A DNA stretch of 22,564 nucleotides from NCBI GenBank assembly GCA_043101605.1, contig JBICIG010000080.1, positions 1 to 22,564 of the forward strand, written 5' to 3'. The translations under genes were made by a program, and so were the position numbers. Positions 15,263-22,396 of this stretch are shown here, piece by piece (the first letter of the stretch is position 1; every line of letters starts with the position of its first letter). Origin of the DNA: JBICIG01 sp043101605 (GTDB lineage: Bacteria; Planctomycetota; Phycisphaerae; Phycisphaerales; UBA1924). The notes under the pieces are model-generated. The model was not told the DNA's origin and ran no database searches. It saw only the letters and a list, made by a program, of their open reading frames with translations.

Positions 15263-16087
15263 GTGCGCTTCACCTTCCTCGGCACCGGGACCTCGGCGGG
15301 CGTGCCCGCGATCGGGTGCGACTGCGCCGTCTGCCGCAGCGACGATCCGCGCGACCGGCGCCTGCGCACCAGCGCCTGCCTCCGCTGGACCGACCACGCC
15401 GGCGAGCCTCGGACGGTGCTGATCGACTGCGGCCCGGACCTGCGCGAGCAGGCGCTCGCGGCCGGGCTCGACCGGTGCGACGCGGTGCTGTTCACGCACA
15501 ACCATGTCGACCACACCTGGGGCGTCGATGAGCTGCGCCGGTTCAACGCGGTGATGGGGCGTCCGATCCCCGTCTTTGCCGAGGACCACACGCTCGACTT
15601 CCTGCACCGGGTCTACGCGCACATCTTCGACAGGTCGGGGAACATCAACGACAGCTTCGTCGCGACGCTGGTGCCCCACCGCATCGAGCCGATGGTCCCG
15701 GTGGATCTGTTCGGCGTGCGGTTCACGCCGATCCGCTGCCTGCACGGTCGCCTGCCGATCGTGGGCTTCCGGATCGAGCCGCTCGACACCCGAGGCCGTC
15801 CGCGCCGGGCCGGCCCGTTCCCGCTGGGCTACCTGACCGATGTCTCAGGGCTCCCGCCCGACGCCTGGGAGCCGCTGGAGGAGCTCGAGACGCTGGTGCT
15901 CGATGCGCTGCGGCACCGGGCCCACCCGACCCACCTGACCCTCGCCCAGGCGGTGGACCTGGCCGGGCGGATCGGGGCGAATCGGACCCGGTTCGTGCAC
16001 ATGAGCCACGACCTCCCCCACGCCGAGACCGACGCCGGGCTGCCCGACGGGATGGCGCTGGCGTGGGACGGACTGACGCTGGAGTAG
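15263..16087 (+). CDS. Metallo-beta-lactamase fold hydrolase, PhnP/RNase Z-like
   Basis: The 274-residue cytoplasmic protein has the metal-binding motif THNHVDH at 78-84, with further ligands probably at IDCGPD (Asp59), a CLHGRL histidine and a late HMSHD histidine. GCDCAVC at 18-24 matches the extra structural zinc site of PhnP-type phosphodiesterases, which hydrolyse cyclic phosphates such as 5-phosphoribosyl 1,2-cyclic phosphate. The N-terminus MRFTFLGTGTSAGVP is typical and starts right at the GTG, which supports this start. No phosphonate genes are nearby, so the real substrate is uncertain; another phosphodiester or a nucleic acid is possible. It is followed by atpG after 105 bp. Confidence 0.85.
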   Translation: MRFTFLGTGTSAGVPAIGCDCAVCRSDDPRDRRLRTSACLRWTDHAGEPRTVLIDCGPDLREQALAAGLDRCDAVLFTHNHVDHTWGVDELRRFNAVMGRPIPVFAEDHTLDFLHRVYAHIFDRSGNINDSFVATLVPHRIEPMVPVDLFGVRFTPIRCLHGRLPIVGFRIEPLDTRGRPRRAGPFPLGYLTDVSGLPPDAWEPLEELETLVLDALRHRAHPTHLTLAQAVDLAGRIGANRTRFVHMSHDLPHAETDAGLPDGMALAWDGLTLE

Positions 16088-16178
16088 GTTCGGGGCGGGC
16101 CCTGCCGGAGCCGGGTTCGGGCCCCGATCTGGCCGTGCCGGTACACCCGCGCCCCCTTCCCCGCGAGGGGCCGGGGCC

Positions 16179-16192
16179 TACACTTGCCGCCT
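16179..16192 (+). promoter_or_regulatory. Candidate -10 box for a leaderless atpG transcript
   Basis: TACACT at 16179-16184 is followed by eight bases and the ATG at 16193. No ribosome binding site lies close to the ATG. This is the third start in the window with a TA-C-N-N-T hexamer at this distance. Confidence 0.4.
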
Positions 16193-17047
16193 ATGGGCAA
16201 GAGCCGAGAAATCAAGAAGCGCATGAAGGCGGTCGGCAACATCCGCCGCATCACCAAGACCATGCAGATGATCGCGACGAGCAAGTTCGCGCGGGCGCAG
16301 TTGGCCGCCACCGCGGGCAAGCCGTACACCGAGGCGCTGATGAGCCTCGTCCGCGAGCTCGCGTCGGTCGAGGGGGCGGACCATCCGCTGCTCACCGGCG
16401 TCGCCGGCGCCGAGAAGGCCCCCGAGGTCACGCTCGTCCTCTCGAGCGATCGCGGGTTCTGCGGGCCCTACAACGCGTCGGTGCTGCGCCTGGCGATGCG
16501 CCACCTCCGCTCCTCCGACCGCGCCCGCGTCGAGGTCGTCGGGAAGAAGGGGGCGGCGATGCTGAAGTTCAACGGCTTCGGCGTCGACAAGCACCACACC
16601 CAGTTCGGTGAGAAGCCCCAACTGGCCGAGGTCCGCCACCTCGCCCGCACCTACATCGAGCGGTTCCTCGCCGGCGAGGTCTCGGCGGTGCGGATCGTTT
16701 CCATGCGGTACTTCTCGGCCGGCAAGCAGGCGCCCGACATCCAGCAGCTCCTGCCCTTCAAGGCCGAGACGCACGAGCAAGGCTCCAACGCCCTGTTCGA
16801 ATTCTCGCCTTCCGAGACCGCGCTGCTCGGCGAGATCCTTCCCGCCGCCGTCACCACGATGCTCTTCCAGGCGTTCAACGACGCGATCGTCTCAGAGCAT
16901 GTCGCCCGCATGGTCGCGATGAAGGCCGCGACCGACAACGCCGGCAAGATGGGCAAGAACCTCAGCCGCCAGTACAACCGCGCCCGCCAGGCGCAGATCA
17001 CGACCGAGCTGTCGGAGATCATCGGCGGCGCCGCGGCCCTCGGCTGA
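16193..17047 (+). CDS. atpG: F-type ATP synthase gamma subunit
   Basis: The 284-residue protein is the rotor shaft of F1-ATPase, coupling proton flow through Fo to ATP synthesis in the catalytic alpha3-beta3 head. The N-terminal helix begins in the canonical way (MGKSREIKKRMKAVGNIRRI) and continues TKTMQMIATSKF. The central domain has SSDRGFCGPYN, and the C-terminal helix carries RMVAMKAATDNA and ITTELSEIIGGAAA. Length and both helices are complete. The gene is alone: the hydrolase gene lies before it and a converging M16-like gene after it, and no atpA, atpD, atpH or atpC is present. The subunit set must therefore be encoded elsewhere. Confidence 0.96.
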   Translation: MGKSREIKKRMKAVGNIRRITKTMQMIATSKFARAQLAATAGKPYTEALMSLVRELASVEGADHPLLTGVAGAEKAPEVTLVLSSDRGFCGPYNASVLRLAMRHLRSSDRARVEVVGKKGAAMLKFNGFGVDKHHTQFGEKPQLAEVRHLARTYIERFLAGEVSAVRIVSMRYFSAGKQAPDIQQLLPFKAETHEQGSNALFEFSPSETALLGEILPAAVTTMLFQAFNDAIVSEHVARMVAMKAATDNAGKMGKNLSRQYNRARQAQITTELSEIIGGAAALG

Positions 17048-17073
17048 GCCGCCCACCGATCACGCCACCCACC

Positions 17074-17104
17074 GACGCGACGCCCCGGCGTCGCGTCTTT
17101 GTTT
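17074..17104 (+). terminator. Rho-independent terminator after atpG
   Basis: GACGCGACGC pairs with GCGTCGCGTC around a 4-nt loop (stem 17074-17097), followed by TTTGTTT. It starts 27 bp after the atpG stop. On the minus strand no T-run follows the stem, so it should act mainly on atpG. Confidence 0.75.
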
Positions 17105-17165
17105 CTGCGTGACGCTCGGGATGTGCCTCGGCGGGCATCGCCCCCGCGTGCCCGAAGGCTCGAGG

Positions 17166-18623
17166 TCAGCGCTCCTCGGGGCCGACCAGCGCGGGCGCCT
17201 CGGGTTGCCCGGCGGGGGCCTCCTCGGGCATGCCCACCACCCGCACGCGCACGCGCCGGTCGCTGGCGAGCAGCTCGCGGAGCGACGCGTCGATCGCGCC
17301 CTCGGGCTCGGCTTCGAGTCGCTCGACGACCAGCAGCAGGTCGTCGATCTCGCGCGACCACCACTGCCTCGTCGAGAGGTAGTTCGCCCAGACGCGGGCG
17401 CTGGAGCGCAGCTCCGATGCGGCCGAGAGCTGCCGCGCGCGCGCCTTGGCGAGGTACTCCTCGCCGACACCCTCGCCCGCGATCGTCGCGAGCTCCCGCT
17501 CGGCCAGTTCGATCGATTCATCCACGCGCGCCGGCTCGCTGAGCACCGCCAGCAGCAGCCCGCCCGCGCCGGCCTCATCGCCCGGCACGAGCATCTGCGC
17601 CCCGACGCTGAACGCGAGCTGCCGCTCGTGCTGCAGCGACGACTCCAGCCGCTGCTGCAGCGCATCCATCCCGATCGTCAGTCGGCGACGCCCGGCGGCC
17701 CGCAGCGGCTCGTCGAGCAACAGCGCCCACATCGCCACCGCCTGCGGACGCGTGCCCTCGAGCGTCGCGTCGGCCTGCGCTCGCAGCGGGCGCGCGCCGG
17801 CCTCGGCGTGCATCGGAACGATCCGCTCGCGGTCGGGCAAGCGTGCCAGCGAGTCGGCCATCATCGTCAGCGCGGGAACGCGGTCGAGGTCGCCGCAGAT
17901 CGCCGCCTCCATCGGGTGGACCCCAAGCGCGTCGAGCCACGCCTGCACGCGCTCGGGCGTGACCGCGTCGAGATCCTCGCGCGCGACGACCGAGTCGGGC
18001 GAGAGCGACAGCGCGATCTCTCGCCTGGCCCGCGCCGGCGGGGCACGCTCGACCGAGTTCAGTCGCGACGAGCTCGCGGCCTTCCATCGCGCGAGCGCCT
18101 CGTCGTGGGCGCGGGCCGACGCGAGCAGTCGCCCGAGCAGGTCGATCGCCAGCGCCGCGTCCTCGACGCGGGCGTCGACGCGGATCGTCGTCGCGTCGGC
18201 GGTCGCCGAGGCGCGGATGGTGACGCGCTTGCCGCGGAGCATGCCGCGCCACGCGTCGGCGTCGAGGTCGTCGGTCGCCGGCGCGTTCAGGACCGCCGCC
18301 GCTGCCTCGGCGACCGCCAGTTCGCTCCCGCCGAGCCCATGCCCCTCGAGATCGAGATGCGGAATGGTCAGCCCGATCGCGACGAGCCCCGAGCCCCGGT
18401 CCATCGCGCGGTGATGGATCAGCACGCCGTTGTCGAGCCAGACCGACCACACGCCCGACGCGGGGTGCTGGGTGATCTCGACGATCGACGAGCCCGGCTC
18501 GCCCGAGTCGGGCGTCGGGGGCTCGAAGACGGGCCAGGGATCGCCGGGCTGCGTAGGCTCGGCCGACACGCCACCGACCAGCAGCGTCCAACAAATCGCC
18601 GCGGTGATCACGGGGCGTCTCAT
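17166..18623 (-). CDS. Exported M16 peptidase-like protein lacking the zinc motif
   Basis: The 485-residue protein begins with a signal peptide (RRPVITAAICWTLLVGGVSA|EP) and should act in the periplasm. M16 (insulinase/pitrilysin) features are visible: an LDNGVLIHH first strand, the MEAAICGDLDRVPALT hinge followed by RLPDRE, and a long C-terminal half with GVGEEYLAKARA. However, the HxxEH zinc-binding motif expected near residue 90 is missing; that stretch reads LGGSELAVAEAAAAV. It is therefore probably the non-catalytic partner type of M16 protein, with its catalytic partner elsewhere. The ATG at 18623 overlaps the rsmD stop (ATGA) and has GGAG about 10 bases upstream, so translation is coupled to rsmD. 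Confidence 0.7.
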   Translation of the reverse strand: MRRPVITAAICWTLLVGGVSAEPTQPGDPWPVFEPPTPDSGEPGSSIVEITQHPASGVWSVWLDNGVLIHHRAMDRGSGLVAIGLTIPHLDLEGHGLGGSELAVAEAAAAVLNAPATDDLDADAWRGMLRGKRVTIRASATADATTIRVDARVEDAALAIDLLGRLLASARAHDEALARWKAASSSRLNSVERAPPARARREIALSLSPDSVVAREDLDAVTPERVQAWLDALGVHPMEAAICGDLDRVPALTMMADSLARLPDRERIVPMHAEAGARPLRAQADATLEGTRPQAVAMWALLLDEPLRAAGRRRLTIGMDALQQRLESSLQHERQLAFSVGAQMLVPGDEAGAGGLLLAVLSEPARVDESIELAERELATIAGEGVGEEYLAKARARQLSAASELRSSARVWANYLSTRQWWSREIDDLLLVVERLEAEPEGAIDASLRELLASDRRVRVRVVGMPEEAPAGQPEAPALVGPEER

Positions 18624-19252
18624 GCGGTGGTCTCCGTTCGGTCGGACGGGCTCGGGGTACTCGCTCGCATGTACAAGTGAACCGCCGTGGTCCCGTAGGG
18701 TCGCGTCTCGGGGCCTTCGGCCCCATCGATCGCCAGGTCGCCCGGCTCGAGGTTTCCCCCCGCGGGCGTCAGAAGAAACGGGTGAGGGGTGCGAAGCACC
18801 CCGAAACCGGCGCGATCGAGCCTCGCGATCAACCCCGCGAACGCGCGGCGGACGCGGTCCCACGCCTCGGGCGTGCGGGTGAGGTCGTACGGCGGATCGC
18901 TGAAGACCAGGTGGGCCGCGGGCAACCGCGCGAGCGTCGCCGCGCTGAGCGCATCGCCGACGATCACCTCGCCCCGGTCGGCGACGCCCAGAGCATCGAG
19001 GTTCTGCTGGATGACGCGGGCGGCTTTGCGGTCCTTCTCGATGAAGACGCACCGCGCGGCGCCGCGGCTGATCGCCTCGAGCCCGATCGCGCCGCATCCG
19101 GCGAACGCGTCGATGACGGTCTGTTCCTCGCAATGCCCGCGGAGAAGGTTGAAGACCGCCTCGCGGACATGGTCGGGCATGGGGCGGGTGATGGTGCCCG
19201 CCGCCGGACCCAGGATCGGGCGTCTGCGGAGTTCGCCGCCGATGATGCGCAT
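18620..19252 (-). CDS. rsmD: 16S rRNA (guanine-966-N2)-methyltransferase RsmD
   Basis: The 210-residue enzyme transfers a methyl group from S-adenosylmethionine to G966 of 16S rRNA during small-subunit assembly. MRIIGGELRRR is the classic RsmD start and fixes the ATG at 19252, although the frame is open further upstream. The SAM-binding motif is DAFAGCGAIGLEAISRGA, the acidic loop is FIEKDRKAA, and the catalytic SDPPYDL follows. No Shine-Dalgarno precedes the ATG, but a promoter-like pair does at leaderless spacing. It overlaps the M16-like gene by 4 bp. RsmD is often next to coaD, which is absent here. Confidence 0.92.
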   Translation of the reverse strand: MRIIGGELRRRPILGPAAGTITRPMPDHVREAVFNLLRGHCEEQTVIDAFAGCGAIGLEAISRGAARCVFIEKDRKAARVIQQNLDALGVADRGEVIVGDALSAATLARLPAAHLVFSDPPYDLTRTPEAWDRVRRAFAGLIARLDRAGFGVLRTPHPFLLTPAGGNLEPGDLAIDGAEGPETRPYGTTAVHLYMRASTPSPSDRTETTA

Positions 19253-19258
19253 CGCCAG

Positions 19259-19287
19259 AGCAAATCCCCCCGGCCCGGGCCGGTCAA
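19259..19287 (-). promoter_or_regulatory. Candidate promoter for a leaderless rsmD transcript
   Basis: On the minus strand TTGACC (19282-19287) is followed after 17 bp by TTTGCT (19259-19264), then six bases to the ATG at 19252. The -35 is good and the -10 weak. The placement would start the mRNA at the start codon. Confidence 0.4.
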
Positions 19288-19300
19288 GCGTCGACCGCCT

Positions 19301-19340
19301 CCTGAAACAGCGATGGGAGGCCGGCGGGGCCCCCCATCGC
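19301..19340 (-). terminator. Probable terminator hairpin after the 19424-20080 gene
   Basis: In minus-strand RNA a 13-bp stem (arms 19328-19340 and 19310-19322, one G-U pair) encloses a 5-nt loop and is followed by TGTTTC. The G-U pair would be an A-C mismatch in plus-strand RNA, so the hairpin favours minus transcripts. The T-run is short. Confidence 0.5.
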
Positions 19341-19423
19341 ATCCTCCCTCCCCGCGGACGGGAACTTCTTTGAGCCGACGAGCACGATCCCTCGCAGGAT
19401 CGGTCGGCGGCGATCATCGTCGG

Positions 19424-20080
19424 TCAGTCGGCCCGTTCGACCGGGCTGAAAGCGTCAACATCGAACATCGCGACGGGGGGCTCGATCAGCCCGGTGACGA
19501 CCTCCCAGAAGGGCATGCCCGTGCCGTCGTCGTGCCAGTTGCGGAACTGACCGGCTTCCTGCTCGGCGTACGCCGCGAGCGCCGGCGAGCCCAGGAACAG
19601 CACGCGATGAATCAACAGCAGGTCGTCGTCAACATACTCGGCCTCGGCGGCGACGCCGGTCATCACATCCACCAGCCGCCCGAACAGGTCGGCGTCGGAT
19701 TCGAGCAGGACATCGGCATCGTGCCAGATGTAGTAGCGATACCGGGCGGGTGCTCGCCCCGGGAGCGTCTGCCGCGAGCGAAGCAGCGACGCGACGCCGC
19801 TGGGCCCGTCGACCCGGCGTTCGAGCGGCTCGCCGGGGATGGCGCGTTCGAGCTGGTGGCAGAACGAGTCCAGGTCGCGGATGAACCGCCCGTAGAGGAC
19901 GCACACCTCGGCGAACCGGAGCGACTCGAGGAAGTGCGTCAGCGAAGCGGCGAAGCTGAGACGCCTTCGGGCGCTCGCCGACCACGCGACGAGATGATCC
20001 TCGTCCATCAATTGCACGACGCCCGGCTGCCAATCGATGACGCCGAAAGGCAAGTCCGAACGCCGGGAGAGCGCACTCAT
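19424..20080 (-). CDS. Conserved-looking hypothetical protein, 218 residues
   Basis: The ATG at 20080 has GGGTGAGG 8-15 bases upstream and is preferred to the ATG at 20125. The product has no signal peptide or membrane helix and is acidic overall. It begins MSALSRRSDLPFGVIDW. A block around RYRYYIWHDADVLLESDADLF is rich in aromatic and acidic residues, and a WHDD lies near the C-terminus. I recognise no family or catalytic motif. It stands alone between a promoter-like pair at 20191-20219 and a terminator-like hairpin at 19301-19340, so it is probably its own transcription unit. Codon use is like that of its GC-rich neighbours, which argues for a real native gene. Confidence 0.7.
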   Translation of the reverse strand: MSALSRRSDLPFGVIDWQPGVVQLMDEDHLVAWSASARRRLSFAASLTHFLESLRFAEVCVLYGRFIRDLDSFCHQLERAIPGEPLERRVDGPSGVASLLRSRQTLPGRAPARYRYYIWHDADVLLESDADLFGRLVDVMTGVAAEAEYVDDDLLLIHRVLFLGSPALAAYAEQEAGQFRNWHDDGTGMPFWEVVTGLIEPPVAMFDVDAFSPVERAD

Positions 20081-20415
20081 CAGAGAGACCTCACCCGGTC
20101 CTGACAGATTCCCCCACGAGGTCACCAGATTGCACAGATAACCCCACGACCGCGGCGCCAGGACGCAGGATGCGCTGACGGTCCGGGCACAATATTCCGC
20201 AAACTCCCTGTCGGTTCAAGGGGCAATCCCCTTTCTGAGGGAATTCCGGAACAATTCTTGCAACTCCCCCAACCGCCAAGGTTTACAGATTGCCAGCCGG
20301 GACCCTTCCGCCCGGGGAACCCATGGAATCTCGGGGCTGGATGCCTGTCCGATGCGTGTTGATCCGCCCCGCCTTCCGGCGAGCGGCGATCCGCAGCTCC
20401 TGAAGCCGTGGTCGC
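20081..20415. other. 335-bp intergenic region upstream of the 19424-20080 gene
   Basis: No ORF is convincing here. Bases 20101-20280 are noticeably AT-richer than the surroundings. They contain the promoter-like pair at 20191-20219, a 6-bp-arm inverted repeat AAGGGG-CAAT-CCCCTT at 20218-20233 touching its -35, and the overlapping short palindromes GGAATTCC and TTCCGGAA just upstream (about 20239-20251). Near 20370-20387, just after the mutase stop, minus-strand RNA could form a 6-bp stem with a GGAA loop but without a T-run. Confidence 0.5.
20191..20219 (-). promoter_or_regulatory. Candidate sigma-70-like promoter for the 19424-20080 gene
   Basis: On the minus strand TTGAAC (20214-20219) is separated by 17 bp from AATATT (20191-20196). 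The leader to the ATG at 20080 would be roughly 105 nt. An inverted repeat at 20218-20233 overlaps the outer edge of the -35 and could be an operator. Confidence 0.4.
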
Positions 20416-21993
20416 TTATGGGACGCGGCGGGATCCGCTGGGCGTCGCTTCCCGCGCCGGGACGACGACCTTGGGCAGCCGCTTCTCGCCCGAGCCCGCG
20501 ACGGTCGGCCGCTCGTGCGACGCCGCCTGCCGCCCGTCCTCGGTCGAGCGGTAGACGATCCCGATCGTCCGCTCGGGCTCGCCCAGCACCAGCCGGTCGA
20601 CCGCCTCGACGCCCTGCATCAGCGTGTGGTCGGTGTTGGCGATCTCGTACTTCCACATCCCGAATCGCCCGCGGCTGAGGATCCCCCGCTCTTCGAGCCA
20701 CGGGATCACATCGCTCAGAATCGCGTCGCGCTCCACGCTGGGCGTCGGGTACGAGTAGTCCACGAAGTGGTGCCAGACCGACACGATGTCGTCGCGCTCG
20801 CCCGGCTCGAGCAGCCCCGCGTTCTCCAGCCCGGTGATCGTCTCCTCCACGATCGCTCCCGCATCGACGGGCTTGTCGGGCGAGGCGCTGGTCTCGCACA
20901 GCAGCGAGTAGTACCGCTCGCGGTCGGGGGTCATGTTCGGCGAGTAGTTGCTCAGGTAGGTCACGCGGTAGAACGGGCAGTTGGCATCGGGAAAGTACAT
21001 CCAACTCTTGGTGCTCGGGCAGGGTCGGCGGATCCCGACGCCCACCATGTGCCCCGAGGAGTGCAGCAGTTCCCCCGCCCGCGCGCGCAGTTCATCGGGC
21101 ACTTCGCCCGTCAGGATGTCGCGCATGAGCACATCGAGCGGCATGGCGGTGATGAGCTTGTCGTAGCGCTCGGTGGTGCCGTCGCTGAGCGTCGCTGTCT
21201 TCGTGTCGACATTGATTGACTCGACGCGCGTGCCGTAGGAGATCTTCCCGTCGAGTTCCGCGGCCATGCGCCGGTAGAACTCGCCCGTCCCGCCGAAGAG
21301 CGGGTACTTGAAGCGGTTGTTGGGCCCCCACCCGAAATCGTCCTGCTCGAGGATGACATTGCGCAGCGCCCGCTCGGCGTCGATCACCGCGACGCGCTCG
21401 CCGATCCAGGTCTTGTTCATGCGCTCGGGGGCGTACGCCCAGACCTTGAAGTTGTACGGGCGCATGAAGTGGGTCGCGATCCCCTCGCCGAAGACCGCGT
21501 CGATGAACTCGCCGAAATTCCGGGCTTGGTCGATCTTCGCGCGCGCGCCGCCTTCCCCGCCCGGGCCCCCCCCCTGAGCCCTGATCAGCCCGCTGAGGCA
21601 CTCGTACGCCGCCTCTTTGGGCAGATAGCGGATGTTGTTCTGGAAGGGGTACGGCACCCAGCGATCGAACGATCGCACCCAGCTCTCGCGATCGTTGAGC
21701 GTGTAGTCCTCGCCCATCAGCCGCTCGAAGAGCCGGTCGTAGTAGTCGTAGTGGCTGAACATGACATGCCCGCCGATGTCCCAGGTGAAGCCCTGCTCGT
21801 CGACGAACGAATGCGCCAGCCCGCCCGAGTAGGGATGCCGCTCGATGATGCGGAAGTTGTCGTGCCCGAGTTCACGCAGGCGGATCCCCGCGCCGAACCC
21901 TGTCGGGCCGGCACCGATGATCAGGACGCGCCCGGGATCGAGGCGGTCGGCGGGCTGGGCAAGATCGGCCGGCTCCGTCGGGCTGGGTGGCAT
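20416..21993 (-). CDS. UDP-galactopyranose mutase, eukaryotic (fungal-like) type
   Basis: The 525-residue flavoprotein has an FAD-binding GAGPTG at 27-32 and an ERHPYSGGLAHS loop at 51-62. Beyond the generic amine-oxidase fold, the pattern matches fungal UDP-galactopyranose mutase as I recall it. It has GGHVMFSH (74-81), WVPYPFQNNI (112-121), FMRPYNFKVWA (176-186), GGTGEFY (234-240), VGVGIRR (317-323), CPFYRVTYLSNYSP (339-352), YPTP (415-418) and SRGRFGMWKYE (440-450). The enzyme interconverts UDP-galactopyranose and UDP-galactofuranose for surface glycans. The arginines at 178 and 322 would bind the substrate pyrophosphate. The last 45 residues are a low-complexity extension. GGAGG lies only 4 bases before the ATG at 21993, so a slightly later start is possible. 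No glycosyltransferase is adjacent. Confidence 0.8.
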   Translation of the reverse strand: MPPSPTEPADLAQPADRLDPGRVLIIGAGPTGFGAGIRLRELGHDNFRIIERHPYSGGLAHSFVDEQGFTWDIGGHVMFSHYDYYDRLFERLMGEDYTLNDRESWVRSFDRWVPYPFQNNIRYLPKEAAYECLSGLIRAQGGGPGGEGGARAKIDQARNFGEFIDAVFGEGIATHFMRPYNFKVWAYAPERMNKTWIGERVAVIDAERALRNVILEQDDFGWGPNNRFKYPLFGGTGEFYRRMAAELDGKISYGTRVESINVDTKTATLSDGTTERYDKLITAMPLDVLMRDILTGEVPDELRARAGELLHSSGHMVGVGIRRPCPSTKSWMYFPDANCPFYRVTYLSNYSPNMTPDRERYYSLLCETSASPDKPVDAGAIVEETITGLENAGLLEPGERDDIVSVWHHFVDYSYPTPSVERDAILSDVIPWLEERGILSRGRFGMWKYEIANTDHTLMQGVEAVDRLVLGEPERTIGIVYRSTEDGRQAASHERPTVAGSGEKRLPKVVVPAREATPSGSRRVP

Positions 21994-22396
21994 GCATCCT
22001 CCGTGGTCTGGATCGGGCCCGGGCCCGGCGTGCGCGACCGGGGCGGGCCCGGACCGGAGCGGGTCGCGGGCCCCCGAGAGGGCTCGGCCCGGGCACCCCG
22101 GTCAAGGGTGGAGGGTAGGGCTCTCGAACCCGCCCGGACGCCCACCGGGGCTCTCCCGGCACACCCGAGCGAGGCCCGGGCGGGCCCTCCCCGCGCTCGG
22201 GGCGGACGGCTTTCTTTGAAGCCCCACGGAACGGGGGCCCGATGACACCCCCGGCGTTCGTGTCCGGGAGAGCGAGCCCGGGGCCTTGGGCTCCGGATCC
22301 ATCGGCCCGCGAGGGCCCGTCGAGATGGGACCGACCGACAGTGTCCCGAGCCATGGGCCGACTGATCGGCCCGAACCGGATCTCAGGAGTTCCGAC
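21994..22396. other. 403-bp divergent intergenic region
   Basis: This very GC-rich spacer separates the divergent mutase and 22397 genes, so promoters for both should lie here, but I cannot place either with confidence. On the minus strand GGTTCGAGAGCC within 22115-22135 looks like a tRNA T-loop, and GGAGGG/CCCTCC could pair as an acceptor stem, but the T-stem and anticodon loop do not fit. GGCTT-TCTTTG-AAGCC at 22208-22223 is a small hairpin. Confidence 0.4.

Noticed and set aside
22085..22190. A tRNA-Ser/Leu-like element on the minus strand with GGTTCGAGAGCC and GGAGGG/CCCTCC ends
   Set aside because: The T-stem does not pair, the base before the anticodon is not T, and no D-arm consensus is visible. 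At most it is a degenerate remnant.
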